Origin: Archangium gephyra
GTDB lineage: Bacteria; Myxococcota; Myxococcia; Myxococcales; Myxococcaceae
Assembly (NCBI RefSeq): GCF_001027285.1
Contig: NZ_CP011509.1
Coordinates: 9,014,501-9,078,500, forward strand
Reading direction: 5' to 3'
DNA length: 64,000 bases
Positions 54,695 to 63,233 of this stretch are shown piece after piece. The position numbers and the translations under genes are program-made. Position 1 is the first letter of the stretch. Each line of letters opens with the position of its first letter. Under the pieces are notes generated by a model, which worked only from the letters and a program-made list of their open reading frames with translations, was not told where the DNA came from and did not search any database.

Positions 54695-56353
54695 ATGCCC
54701 CCTCCCTCGCCCCTCACGCGACGACCCAGAGCGACCGCCTTCAGCGTCAAGGAGCTGCTGGACCGCGTTCAACGGGGGAGCATCCGAATCCCGGAGATCC
54801 AGCGGCCTTTCAAATGGAAGGCCCGGGAGATCCAGGAGCTGCTGGATAGCGTCTACCGGGGTTATCCCATCGGGGTGCTGCTCTTCTGGCAGCACGAGGC
54901 GCCCGCGGCCCACCTGGAAATCGGCCCGGTGAAGTTGGACGCGCCCCAGACCGCACAAGCCCTGTGGGTCGTGGATGGTCAACATCGCGTGACCGCGCTG
55001 GCCGGGGTACTCCTTCACCCCTCTTTCGAGGGTGAAGGGGGCTCCGATGACTTCGGGCTCTACTTCGACCTGGAGCAGGAGGAGCTCGTCCGGCCCAACC
55101 GCCGGGAGCCGCCGCCCCCGCACTGGCTCCCCATGAACGTGGTGGCGGACAGCGAGCGCTTGCTCGGCTGGCTGGAGCGTTACTCCGGACTGGCCGAGCA
55201 CCCCGAGCACACCCGGACCGCCAGCAGACTCGGCACGCTGCTCAGGGAGTACCAGCTGCCGGCGTATATCGTCGAAGCCGAGGCGCGGGAAACCCTCCCC
55301 GTCATCGTCGAGCGGCTGAACCTCCGGAGCAAGAGGCTTTCCGAAGCGGAGGTGCTCCAATCCCTTCTTGGGGGACGGAATCCAGAACACCCCTCGGATC
55401 TCCGCGCCTTGTCCCTCGGCTTGGAGGAGATGAGATTTGGCACCATTGAAGAGAAATGGCTGCTCAAATCCGTCGCCGCCACCCAGGGGCTCGACATCAC
55501 CCGGAGCGATTGGTCGCAACTCAAGGGAGTCCAGGATGTGCCAGGTGCGCTCCGGCAGACGGAACGCGCCTTGCGCGAGGCCATCGTCTTCCTCAAGCGG
55601 GATGCGGGAATTCCTCACGTCGAGCTCCTGCCGTACACGCTCCCCCTCGTCATCCTGGCGCGCTTCTTCCATCTCCATCCCGAGCCTTCCGCACGCTCAC
55701 GCGAGTTGCTTGCACGCTGGCTCTGGCGCGGTGCCATCACCGGCGCGCATCGGGGAGAGATCGTTCCCGCGGTGCGCAAGAACCTGACGGTCCTCGGGCA
55801 GGATGAGGATGAGGCGATCCAAGCCTTGCTCACCGCACTTCCCAACGCCCTCCCCCGGGCACCGAACCTGCGCGACTTCAAGTACCGTGCAGCGGAAACC
55901 AAGTTGCAGATCAACGCGCTCCTCGCGCTGCAGCCCCGAGAGCTCCGCTCCGGCGAGCTCCTGGATGTTCCCGCCATCATCGGCACGCAAGGAGCCGACG
56001 CCCTGGGGCAGCTCATCACCTCAGCCCGTCCTCTGAAACCTGGTGATGATCCAGTCCAGCTCAAGAGCCTGATGCAGCGGCTCGCCAACCGGATCTTCCA
56101 TCCGCCCCTCCCCGCGCAGTCCTTGCTTGCCGCGCTCGAGGACGCCCCTCATCCAGAAGTGCTCGTCAGCCATGGCATTTCCCGGCCTGCGTACAGGGCC
56201 CTCCAGCTAGGAAACAGGCTGCAATTCCTGCTCCTCCGTCAGCAATTCCTGGAGCAACACGTCGCGGCGTTCCTGGACTCGAAAGCCCGTTGGCTCGAAT
56301 CGGATCGCAGACCGCTCCAGTCCCTGCTCATCCCCGACGAGGACGAGGCCTGA
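54695..56353 (+). CDS. DUF262 (GmrS/ParB-like) domain protein
   Basis: 552 residues from ATG 54695. The DUF262 domain is at the start: SVKELLDRVQRGSIRIPEIQRPFKWKAREI (I32-P-E-I-Q-R-P) and VVDGQHRVTAL (D94-G-Q-H-R98), the ParB-like nucleotide-hydrolysis signature found in GmrS of type IV restriction systems, BrxU and related defence proteins. The rest is helical (about 300 residues, LPYTLPLVILARFFHLHPEP...KYRAAETKLQINALLALQPRE), without a DUF1524 HNH motif. So it has the N-terminal sensor/NTPase part but no obvious nuclease. The next gene, a HipA kinase, starts one base after its stop, and the pair stands alone. Confidence 0.87.
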   Translation: MPPPSPLTRRPRATAFSVKELLDRVQRGSIRIPEIQRPFKWKAREIQELLDSVYRGYPIGVLLFWQHEAPAAHLEIGPVKLDAPQTAQALWVVDGQHRVTALAGVLLHPSFEGEGGSDDFGLYFDLEQEELVRPNRREPPPPHWLPMNVVADSERLLGWLERYSGLAEHPEHTRTASRLGTLLREYQLPAYIVEAEARETLPVIVERLNLRSKRLSEAEVLQSLLGGRNPEHPSDLRALSLGLEEMRFGTIEEKWLLKSVAATQGLDITRSDWSQLKGVQDVPGALRQTERALREAIVFLKRDAGIPHVELLPYTLPLVILARFFHLHPEPSARSRELLARWLWRGAITGAHRGEIVPAVRKNLTVLGQDEDEAIQALLTALPNALPRAPNLRDFKYRAAETKLQINALLALQPRELRSGELLDVPAIIGTQGADALGQLITSARPLKPGDDPVQLKSLMQRLANRIFHPPLPAQSLLAALEDAPHPEVLVSHGISRPAYRALQLGNRLQFLLLRQQFLEQHVAAFLDSKARWLESDRRPLQSLLIPDEDEA

Positions 56354-56354
56354 C

Positions 56355-57581
56355 ATGCAACTCCTGCGCAAGGAGGTTGGCATCCTCGAGGTCCGGCTGG
56401 GCGACGTGCACGTCGGGACGCTGACGCTCCTGGAGGATGAATACACGGAGTTCATCATCTCCGAGGAGTACCGTCAGCGGTATCCACGGCCCATTCTCGG
56501 ACAGGCCTTCGAGGACGATCTCACCCGGCGGCGGTCGAGCCGGATGCGCTTGTTGCCCTTCTTCTCGAATCTCCTCCCGGAGGGCCCCCTGCGGGAGCTC
56601 ATCGCGAAGAAGCTGGACGTGCATCCCCAGAGGGAGTTCTTCCTCATCGCGAGGCTGGGAGAGGACCTTCCCGGCGCGCTCGTCATCACCCCGGCGGGTG
56701 TATTGAGCGGAGACGCCTCCGAGCCCCTGGTGGGAGCCGGGGAAGAAGCCGCGTCCTTGCAGGACCAGCTCCGCTTCTCCCTGGCGGGTGTGCAGCTCAA
56801 GTTCTCCATGTTGCGCCAGGACCGGGGCATGACCCTGCCCACGAGTGGCCGGGGTGGAGATTGGATCGTCAAGCTGCCAGACAATCGCTACGCCCTCGTC
56901 CCCGAGAACGAATTCTCGATGATGAGCTGGGCACGGGCCGCTGGCATCACCGTGCCCGAATTCCATCTGGAAGCCGTCAGCGACCTCAAGGGCCTTCCCG
57001 AGGGCGTCGTGCTCCGCGAGGGAGTGGCCTTCGCCATCCGCCGCTTCGACCGCCCGGCACCCGGCCAGCGTGTTCACATGGAGGACATGGCGCAGGTGCT
57101 GGGGCTCTACTCGGACGACAAGTACAGGAAATACAACTACGAGACGACCGCGAACGTGTTGCTCAACGTGGCCGGACCAGACGCGTTCCGGGAGTTCCTC
57201 CGCCGGCTCGTCTTCGTCATCGCCATTGGCAACGGGGACGCCCACCACAAGAACTGGTCCCTGCTGTACCCGGATGGAATCCACGCGACGATCTCGCCCG
57301 CCTACGATCTCGTCTCGACCATCCAGTACATGCCCCATGAGACGCTGGCGTTGAATCTCTCCCGCTCCAAGCGCTTCGAGGAGGTCTCCCTCGGCTCCTT
57401 CGAACGGCTCGCACGCAAGCTGAACCTCGGGGACGAGGACGTCCTGCCGACCGTGAGACAAGCGGTGCAGGCCACGCTGGATTCGTGGAGCACGCTACGC
57501 GCCGAGCTCCCCATCCCCGAGAGCTACAAGCAATGCATCGAGCAGCACTGGAAGAAAGTGCCACTGCTCGGAAGGCGGTAG
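56355..57581 (+). CDS. HipA-type serine/threonine kinase (toxin family)
   Basis: 408 residues, ATG one base after the DUF262 stop (TGA-C-ATG). The HipA N-terminal domain (LGDVHVGTLTLLEDEYTEFIISEEY, LLPFFSNLLPEGPLREL) is followed by the kinase: FSLAGVQLKFSM, then IGNGDAHHKNWSLLY (N293-G-D295-A-H-H-K299-N, catalytic loop) and ISPAYDLV (Mg-binding Asp). All key residues are present. HipA kinases phosphorylate glutamyl-tRNA synthetase in E. coli and are normally held by the HTH protein HipB. No HipB-like gene is next to it; a DUF262 gene takes that place. Target and regulation are unknown. Confidence 0.93.
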   Translation: MQLLRKEVGILEVRLGDVHVGTLTLLEDEYTEFIISEEYRQRYPRPILGQAFEDDLTRRRSSRMRLLPFFSNLLPEGPLRELIAKKLDVHPQREFFLIARLGEDLPGALVITPAGVLSGDASEPLVGAGEEAASLQDQLRFSLAGVQLKFSMLRQDRGMTLPTSGRGGDWIVKLPDNRYALVPENEFSMMSWARAAGITVPEFHLEAVSDLKGLPEGVVLREGVAFAIRRFDRPAPGQRVHMEDMAQVLGLYSDDKYRKYNYETTANVLLNVAGPDAFREFLRRLVFVIAIGNGDAHHKNWSLLYPDGIHATISPAYDLVSTIQYMPHETLALNLSRSKRFEEVSLGSFERLARKLNLGDEDVLPTVRQAVQATLDSWSTLRAELPIPESYKQCIEQHWKKVPLLGRR

Positions 57582-57586
57582 CCTCC

Positions 57587-58102
57587 TCAAGGCGCGAGCT
57601 TGCAGGGCTGCGAATTCTGGACGGCCTGATAGCGCATCCACACCTGGCAGGCGCACTCGGGCTGCTCGACCCGCGGCTCGTAGCGCACGCGCAGCACGCC
57701 GTCGAACTGCGTGGCGCACTGGGTCGTGGCCTCCAGGTGCACCGCCACCTGATCCACCGTGCACTGCGTCCCCTTGGCGCTCAGCGGCGCATTGGACACG
57801 CTGCCGTCGAGCATGAAGCCGTCCTCGTCCAGCGAGCCTCCCTCGAGGAAGGCGCCCACGAGCTGCATGTCCAGCAGCTCGTAATTCATGCGGACGACAT
57901 CACCGGTGATGATGAGCTCGCCCGTGTCCCAGCTGTCCTGCACCGAGGACGCGGAGAGCAGTCCGCAGTCGTCGCGGATCACCTCCGTGGCCGTGAACAC
58001 GAAGGGGCCCTCGTTCTGGAGGTAGGCGTTGGTGCAGCCCAGGCCAGAGGCGAGCGCCAGGGCGGACATCAGGAGCGGACGGAACAGTCGGGTAGCGGCC
58101 AC
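57587..58102 (-). CDS. Small putative lipoprotein
   Basis: 171 residues from GTG 58102. Signal peptide LFRPLLMSALALASGLGC ends at a lipobox LGC23. The mature part contains six Cys residues besides the lipid one (DDCGLLS, TQCTVDQVAV, TTQCATQFDG, ECACQVW, QPCKLAP), probably disulfide-linked, and beta-rich segments. It has no recognised family. Its end is five bases from the hipA stop, convergent, so it is unrelated to that pair. Confidence 0.75.
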   Translation of the reverse strand: MAATRLFRPLLMSALALASGLGCTNAYLQNEGPFVFTATEVIRDDCGLLSASSVQDSWDTGELIITGDVVRMNYELLDMQLVGAFLEGGSLDEDGFMLDGSVSNAPLSAKGTQCTVDQVAVHLEATTQCATQFDGVLRVRYEPRVEQPECACQVWMRYQAVQNSQPCKLAP

Positions 58103-58176
58103 GGCATGCAGGCTAGCTCAGCCGGGCCACACGTGCAGGGTGCAATGGCGGGACCAGCGGCTAGACTGGCCGCTCC

Positions 58177-58599
58177 ATGGCCACGTACAAGAACCCCACC
58201 CCCACGGTCGACTGCATCATCGAGCTGCCAGGGGAGCGTCTCGTGCTGATCCGCCGCAAGAACCCACCCCTCGGCTGGGCCCTGCCCGGCGGCTTCGTGG
58301 ACGAGGGCGAGCGGTTCGACCGGGCCGCGGCGCGCGAGGCCAAGGAGGAGACCGGGCTGGACGTGGAGGTGGTGGAGCAGTTCTTCACCTACTCGGACCC
58401 GTCCCGGGATCCGCGCAAGCACACCGTGTCCACCGTCTACCTCTGCCGGGCCCAGGGAGAGCCCCAGGGCTCGGACGACGCCGCCGAGGCCCGCGCCTTC
58501 CCGGTGGATGGCCTGCCCGCGGAGCTGTGTTTCGACCACGGCACCATCCTCGCCGACTACCTGGCCTACAAGCGGACAGGCCAGCGTCGGAAGCTCTGA
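58177..58599 (+). CDS. Nudix hydrolase
   Basis: 140 residues. The Nudix box is complete from G39 to L61: [10 protein letters not shown], then [10 protein letters not shown], with G-x5-E-x7-R-E-x2-E-E-x-G spacing (E45, R53-E54, E57-E58, G60). The N-terminus [33 protein letters not shown] is the usual first strand and loop. The family hydrolyses nucleoside diphosphates linked to another moiety; the substrate here (ADP-ribose, dinucleotides, oxidised dNTP) is not clear. Sixteen bases separate it from the following M50 protease gene, so they may be co-transcribed. Confidence 0.95.
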   Translation: MATYKNPTPTVDCIIELPGERLVLIRRKNPPLGWALPGGFVDEGERFDRAAAREAKEETGLDVEVVEQFFTYSDPSRDPRKHTVSTVYLCRAQGEPQGSDDAAEARAFPVDGLPAELCFDHGTILADYLAYKRTGQRRKL

Positions 58600-58615
58600 G
58601 GCACGGCACTCCCGG

Positions 58616-59764
58616 ATGCACTACTTCCCCCTCCTCCTCATCCTCGGCCTGCTCGTCGCGCTGCACGAGCTGGGACACCTCGTGGCCGCCAGGCTGCTCG
58701 GCGTCCGGGTGGACCGGTACACCTTCGGTTTCGGCCCGGCCGTCCTCAGCTGGAAGTTCCGGGGGACGGAGTACGTGATCGGCGCCGTCCCGCTGGGCGG
58801 CTCCACCCGCATCCACGGGATGAACCCCCACGAGCCGGGAGTGGACGCGGCGGACCCCACGAACTTCTCCGCGCAGCGTCCCTCGAAGCGTCTGCTGGTG
58901 CTGCTGGCGGGGCCGCTGGCCAACTGGCTGTTCGCCCTGGGCGTCCTCTTCGCGCTCTACACCTCGGGCACGCACGTGGTGGTGCCCCTCACGGTGGGCA
59001 CCATCAACCCCGGCTCCGAGGCCGCTCGCGCCCAGCTGCTGCCGGGGGATCGGCTCGTCAGTGTGGACGGCCAGCCCCTGGAGAACTGGAGCGGCTTCGT
59101 GGAGCTCATCGCCCAGAGCTCCGGCCGCGAGCTGAAGCTGGGCGTCGAGCGCCAGGGCGAGCCGCGCGAGGTGACGGTGCGCCCGCGTCCGGACGAGCGG
59201 GGCGAGGGCCGCATCGGAGTGAGCCAGCAGTACGTGTACCGCGTCCATGGCCCGGGCCAGGCGCTGCTGCAGGCCGTGGCGCACACGGGCAACCTGGTGT
59301 CCGAGGGCACGCGGATGCTCGGAGGCCTGCTCCAGGGGCGGCGAAGCGTCGCGGACGCCAACCCCGTGGGCCTGGTGAAGCAGTCCTCGGGCGCGGCGGG
59401 CAGTGGCCTGGGCTCCTTCCTGCGCGTGGTGGTGAGCCTCTCGATGGCGCTCGCCCTCTTCCACCTGCTGCCCCTGCCCTCGCTGGATGGGGGGCGGATG
59501 CTCTTCGTCCTCATCGAGACGGTGAGCCGCCGCAAGGTGCCGCCGCGCGTGGAGACGGTGGTGCACGCGGTGGGTTTCCTCGTGCTGCTGAGCGTGGTGC
59601 TGACGGTGGCGCTCGCGGACCTGCGCAAGCACATCCGGCTCACCCGCACCGCCGCCGTGGCCCTGCCCGACGCGGGCACCGTGAGCCCGGCGGCCGTCAC
59701 CCTCCCCGCTCCGGCGGCCTCCGATGGTGGGCTGCCCCTGCGGGCGGACGGGCTCGGCGAGTAG
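58616..59764 (+). CDS. M50 site-2-protease-like metalloprotease with PDZ domain
   Basis: 382 residues from ATG 58616. The first helix contains H17-E18-L-G-H21 (LLVALHELGHLVAARLLG), the zinc site of RseP/SpoIVFB-type intramembrane proteases, and the third metal ligand is in PLPSLDGGRML. One PDZ domain lies between (GTINPGSEAARAQLLPGDRLVSVDGQPL). Four membrane helices are visible. The family cleaves membrane-bound regulators such as anti-sigma factors to release signalling fragments. Its start codon lies just after the Nudix gene. A TM-free C-terminal tail (ALPDAGTVSPAAVTLPAPAAS) is unusual. Substrate unknown. Confidence 0.92.
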   Translation: MHYFPLLLILGLLVALHELGHLVAARLLGVRVDRYTFGFGPAVLSWKFRGTEYVIGAVPLGGSTRIHGMNPHEPGVDAADPTNFSAQRPSKRLLVLLAGPLANWLFALGVLFALYTSGTHVVVPLTVGTINPGSEAARAQLLPGDRLVSVDGQPLENWSGFVELIAQSSGRELKLGVERQGEPREVTVRPRPDERGEGRIGVSQQYVYRVHGPGQALLQAVAHTGNLVSEGTRMLGGLLQGRRSVADANPVGLVKQSSGAAGSGLGSFLRVVVSLSMALALFHLLPLPSLDGGRMLFVLIETVSRRKVPPRVETVVHAVGFLVLLSVVLTVALADLRKHIRLTRTAAVALPDAGTVSPAAVTLPAPAASDGGLPLRADGLGE

Positions 59765-59876
59765 GCGTCCGTGCCCGGCCCGCCGCTGTGCACCCGGCCG
59801 GAAGTGCCCCCCGGACGACGCTCGCCCGCTCGAAGGAGGCGCCAAGGCTCCGGGAAGGGCCTATGCTGCCCCGATC

Positions 59877-60542
59877 ATGAGCACCGAGGCGAAGAGCACC
59901 GAGGCGAAGCACGACGGCCTGTTCTGCGAGCTCTTCTGGGGCACCACCCGCAACGAGGTGTGGAGCTTCGGCCCCGAGCAGACGCGCGTGCTGGCCGCGC
60001 AGGATGAGAAGACAGCCCTGCCCCTCTACGGCTTCACCCTGCCGGAGGAGCCCTTCCTGCTCGCCGAGCGCACCGAGAAGGGCTACCGCGTCTTCGTGCC
60101 TCCCGCCGCGCGTGTCGAGCGCAGCCGGCGCGGCGATGCCTTCCGCCCCATTCCGGAGGCGGAGCTGCAGCGGACCGGAGACCGTTTCTCGGTGGAGCTC
60201 ATGCGGGACGACCTGCTGCGCCTGCGCGAGGGTGAGCTCGCCCTGCACCTCACCTACTCCGTCGCGGGCAAGCGCGAGGCGGCCGTGCGGCTGCGAGATC
60301 TCGGCTGGGTGGCGATGGGCGCGGCCCTCTTCCTCAGCCTGCCGGTGGGCTTCCTCTTCGCGGGGCCCACTCAAGAGAAGATGGCCGAGTCCAACGCCCG
60401 AGCCCTCAAGGCGGCACGCGAGCGTGAGGAGGCCGAGCGCAAGCGGCTTGGAGTGGATACGCCCGCCCGGCCCATCTCCCCGGACGCGCAGCAGACCGAC
60501 GCGGGCGTGAAGACGCTGCCGGCCAACCTCGGCGTCCACTGA
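59877..60542 (+). CDS. Hypothetical single-transmembrane protein
   Basis: 221 residues from ATG 59877. An N-terminal soluble region of about 125 residues (DGLFCELFWGTTRNEVWSFGPEQTRVLAAQDEKTALPLYGFTLPEEPFLL) precedes one helix, LGWVAMGAALFLSLPVGFLFAGP. A charged coiled-coil (TQEKMAESNARALKAAREREEAERKRL) and a short tail follow. The N-terminal domain looks like a compact beta-rich module repeated in myxobacterial signal-type proteins, but I cannot name it. A 15-residue STEAK repeat starts the protein (MSTEAKSTEAK). Confidence 0.65.
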   Translation: MSTEAKSTEAKHDGLFCELFWGTTRNEVWSFGPEQTRVLAAQDEKTALPLYGFTLPEEPFLLAERTEKGYRVFVPPAARVERSRRGDAFRPIPEAELQRTGDRFSVELMRDDLLRLREGELALHLTYSVAGKREAAVRLRDLGWVAMGAALFLSLPVGFLFAGPTQEKMAESNARALKAAREREEAERKRLGVDTPARPISPDAQQTDAGVKTLPANLGVH

Positions 60543-60560
60543 AGGCGTGCCTCGTCAATT

Positions 60561-60600
60561 TCCCCTCGCCCTCCGGGAGAGGGACGGGGTGAGGGTGCCA
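60561..60600 (-). repeat. Dispersed palindromic repeat, copy 3 (opposite orientation)
   Basis: In reverse orientation this contains CACCCTCACCCCGTCCCTCTCCC followed by the GGAGGG arm, the same unit as copies 1, 2 and 4. It is 60 bases from copy 4 in inverted orientation, so the two could form one large cruciform, as in REP doublets. Confidence 0.7.
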
Positions 60601-60661
60601 CACATCCCGGGTTGAACCCCCTGTCCACACTGGGGTCCACGGGTTGAAGAACGGGTCCGGA

Positions 60662-60697
60662 TACCCTCACCCCGACCCTCTCCCGAGGGGAGAGGGG
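60662..60697 (+). repeat. Dispersed palindromic repeat, copy 4
   Basis: ACCCTCACCCCGACCCTCTC lead with CCCTCTCCC-GAG-GGGAGAGGG, the same unit as copies 1-3. It ends three bases before the moaD-moaE stop codon and lies inverted to copy 3. Confidence 0.7.
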
Positions 60698-60700
60698 ATA

Positions 60701-61369
60701 TCAGGGCCCCAGGCCCACCCACACCTCGCCGTCCTCGAAGAACTCCTTCTTCCAGATGGGGACGTCCTGCTTGAGCCGCTCGATGGCGTGCTCGCACCCG
60801 AGGAACGCCTCCTTCCGGTGCGGCGCGGCGGCGGCAATCACCACGGCCAGCTCGCCCGGCGTCAACGTCCCCACCCGGTGCACGATCGCCAGCCGCGTCC
60901 CGTTGAACTTCCCGGCCACCTCGGCGCCAATCTCCGCCAGCTTCTTCTCGGCCATGGGCGGATAGGCCTCGTACTCCAGCCTCAGCACGCGCCGGCCGCG
61001 CGTCTGGTTCCGCACCGAGCCGGAAAACGTCACGAGCCCGCCATACGCCTCGCCCGACACCGCCTCCACCACCTCCTCCAGCCGCAGGGGCCGGTCCACC
61101 ACCCGGAACAGGCCGCCACTGCCTCCAGCCACTGGAGGAATGAGGGCCAGCTCCGCTCCAGCGGGAATCTCGGCCTCCGCGTCGGAGAACTCCTGGTTCA
61201 CCGCCACCCGCAGGTGCGGCAGCAGGGGGGCCAGCGTGGGGTGACGCGTGGCGAGCAATCGCAGCACGTCCGCCACGCGCGCTCCCGGCGGCAGCTCCAG
61301 CGGCTCTCTCGGCAGGCCCACGCGCTCGCGCGCCGCGGCGAAATACAGGACGGTGATGGTGTTGGACAC
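60701..61369 (-). CDS. moaX: MoaD-MoaE fusion (molybdopterin synthase, MoaX-like)
   Basis: 222 residues from GTG 61369 with GGGAGCC directly upstream. Residues 1-83 are MoaD (ITVLYFAAARERVG...ELALIPPVAGG, GG at 82-83), and 87-222 are MoaE (FRVVDRPLRLEEVV, VTFSGSVRNQTRGRRVLRLEYEAY, IVHRVGTLTPGELAVVI, APHRKEAF, VPIWKKEFFEDG with the KKE active-site residues). The MoaD C-terminal Gly-Gly, which must be freed for thiocarboxylation, is buried inside the fusion. In Mycobacterium tuberculosis MoaX an equivalent fusion is cleaved at Gly82. This suggests the same processing here. A MoeB-type enzyme is at 25.2 kb. Confidence 0.93.
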   Translation of the reverse strand: MSNTITVLYFAAARERVGLPREPLELPPGARVADVLRLLATRHPTLAPLLPHLRVAVNQEFSDAEAEIPAGAELALIPPVAGGSGGLFRVVDRPLRLEEVVEAVSGEAYGGLVTFSGSVRNQTRGRRVLRLEYEAYPPMAEKKLAEIGAEVAGKFNGTRLAIVHRVGTLTPGELAVVIAAAAPHRKEAFLGCEHAIERLKQDVPIWKKEFFEDGEVWVGLGP

Positions 61370-61375
61370 GGCTCC

Positions 61376-63226
61376 CTACCTGGTCCGCTCCCGGAGCGTG
61401 GCACGCGCCCGGAAACGGCCGCCGCCCTCCTCGGGTGCGAAGTCGATGAAGACATTCTCCACGGGCGGCAGCTGATCCAACAGCGTGCCCACCAGCGAGC
61501 GGGCCACGGGCAGCTGCTGCGGTGACACCCCGGGCACTTCCTTCGGGGCCTCCAGCTCGGCGCGCAGCCGGCCCACGTCCACCATCGCCGACAGGTGGCC
61601 CGGCTCGAAGGCCTGGGCGCCATACCGCTCGCGCAGGGCCACGCCCACGTCTCCCGAGGAGCGGGCCCCCAGCGACTCGCCGCCATTCACCGTCAGCCGG
61701 TCCGCCGACACGGTGAACTCCACCGGCTGATCCATCACCCGCGTGCGCAGGCGCGTGGCGTCCGCGCCCTTCACCACCTCATAGGGCTGTCCGCGCTCCT
61801 TGAGCCGCCCGGTGAGCCACTCCAGCACGGGCTCGGCGCGCACCAGTCCCGCCTGGAAGAGCAGCGTGCCGCGCGGCTCCGGCCGCCGGTTGCCCAGGAA
61901 GAAGTTGCGGTAGAAGGCCACCGCGTCGAAGTACGCCAGCAGCGTCATGTCTCCGCGCAGCGCGCTCAGCAGTCCGTCCGCGCCGGCCGCGTCGAAGCCC
62001 TGATCCTTCAGCCGCAGCAGCGTCCGCTCGCGGCGCTCCGAGCCCGGCGCCCCGAAGACGAGCTTCGTCATCTCCTCGGGCGGCATGGACACCATCAGCG
62101 CGGCGATGGGCCCCGCCGGGGCCTTGCCCAGCAGCTCCGAGCCCGGCCCGCTCTTGCCCGCGAAGAGCGACTTGTCCGAGGCCACCCAGCCCTCCAGCTC
62201 CGCCTTCCCCTCCTCCACCCGCAGCGCCGCCCAGAGACCCCGGATGCCCTCGGACTCCTCCCCCTCCGCCGCCCGCGCGAAGATGTGCACGTTGCCCGCG
62301 CCCACCTTCGGCCTCAGCTCCGTGAGCAGCGGCTGCTCCGACAGCCCCGGTCCGCTCATCCCCACGATCCGCGCCCGGATCGCCTCCTCCTCCGCGGCCT
62401 GCGTCCCGCCCTCCTGGGCCAGCACCTTCTCGATGCGCCCGCTCGCCTGTTCCTCGCCGTCCTCCTCGCCCTCCTCCTCCGGCGAGTCCGGCACCACCAG
62501 GTACAGGTAGCCCCGGTCCGCGAAGAGCAGCATCGGCGTCCCGTTCTCCCGCTCGAAGCGCACGCTGCCCCCGGGCTCGCGTCCCACGACACGCGCGCCT
62601 CCGGAGCGCAGCTCCTCCACCACCGCCTCCAGCGCGGCCTCGCTGTCCGTCACGCCCAGCAGCGCCACGGTGCCCTCGAAGCCGGGCAGCGAGAAGAAGC
62701 CCACGCCCTCCTCCGGGTCCACCAGCCGGGGCTCGCCCCGCAGCTCACGCAGCACCAGCGACAAGAGCGGCGCCTCCTCCAGCGCCTGCCGCGTCTGCGC
62801 CTGGCCCAGCATCCGCGCGAAGAAGCCCACCAGCGGCTCCACGTTGCCGCGCAGCTGGGGGAAGAAGAGCGCGATCTCCGCGTCGGCGGGCATGGCGCGC
62901 AGCACCGGCCGCGGCACCACCGTCACCGTGGCGCTGGCCACCACCTCGTCCTTCTCCAGCGCGCGCACCTGGAAGCTGCCCGCGCGTGGGAAGGCATGGG
63001 ACACCCGCGCGCCCTGCTGGGGCGGCGAGCCGTCTCCGAAGTCCCACCTCACCTCCGGCGCGTCCCGGGCCTCGGAGCCGAAGCCCACCGGCACGCCGGC
63101 CTCCACCGTGCGATCTCCCCCCGCCTCCGGTTTCACCGCCCTCCGGCAGCCGGGACCCACCAGGGCCACGGCCACCAACACGAGGACTGTCAGGGCTCGA
63201 GGGGAGGCTCGCACATGCGCTTTCAT
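61376..63226 (-). CDS. PKD-domain lipoprotein (DUF3352-like)
   Basis: 616 residues. Signal peptide RALTVLVLVAVALVGPGC ends in the lipobox GPGC27. A PKD-type beta domain follows (EVRWDFGDGSPPQQGARVSHAFPRAGSFQV, WDFGDG being the hallmark). The following 480 residues have a repeating alpha/beta pattern (LPGFEGTVALLGVTDSEAALEAVVEEL) like DUF3352 proteins. An acidic run EEEGEEDGEEQ interrupts it. It probably sits on the periplasmic face of the envelope. It precedes the moaD-moaE gene by six bases on the same strand, although the functions look unrelated. No enzymatic motif. Confidence 0.82.
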   Translation of the reverse strand: MKAHVRASPRALTVLVLVAVALVGPGCRRAVKPEAGGDRTVEAGVPVGFGSEARDAPEVRWDFGDGSPPQQGARVSHAFPRAGSFQVRALEKDEVVASATVTVVPRPVLRAMPADAEIALFFPQLRGNVEPLVGFFARMLGQAQTRQALEEAPLLSLVLRELRGEPRLVDPEEGVGFFSLPGFEGTVALLGVTDSEAALEAVVEELRSGGARVVGREPGGSVRFERENGTPMLLFADRGYLYLVVPDSPEEEGEEDGEEQASGRIEKVLAQEGGTQAAEEEAIRARIVGMSGPGLSEQPLLTELRPKVGAGNVHIFARAAEGEESEGIRGLWAALRVEEGKAELEGWVASDKSLFAGKSGPGSELLGKAPAGPIAALMVSMPPEEMTKLVFGAPGSERRERTLLRLKDQGFDAAGADGLLSALRGDMTLLAYFDAVAFYRNFFLGNRRPEPRGTLLFQAGLVRAEPVLEWLTGRLKERGQPYEVVKGADATRLRTRVMDQPVEFTVSADRLTVNGGESLGARSSGDVGVALRERYGAQAFEPGHLSAMVDVGRLRAELEAPKEVPGVSPQQLPVARSLVGTLLDQLPPVENVFIDFAPEEGGGRFRARATLRERTR

Positions 63227-63233
63227 GTACGGG

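Noticed and set aside
60561-60697. Closely spaced repeats that might be a CRISPR remnant
   Set aside because: Only two units in opposite orientation with no equal-length spacers and no cas genes; they fit REP-like palindromes.
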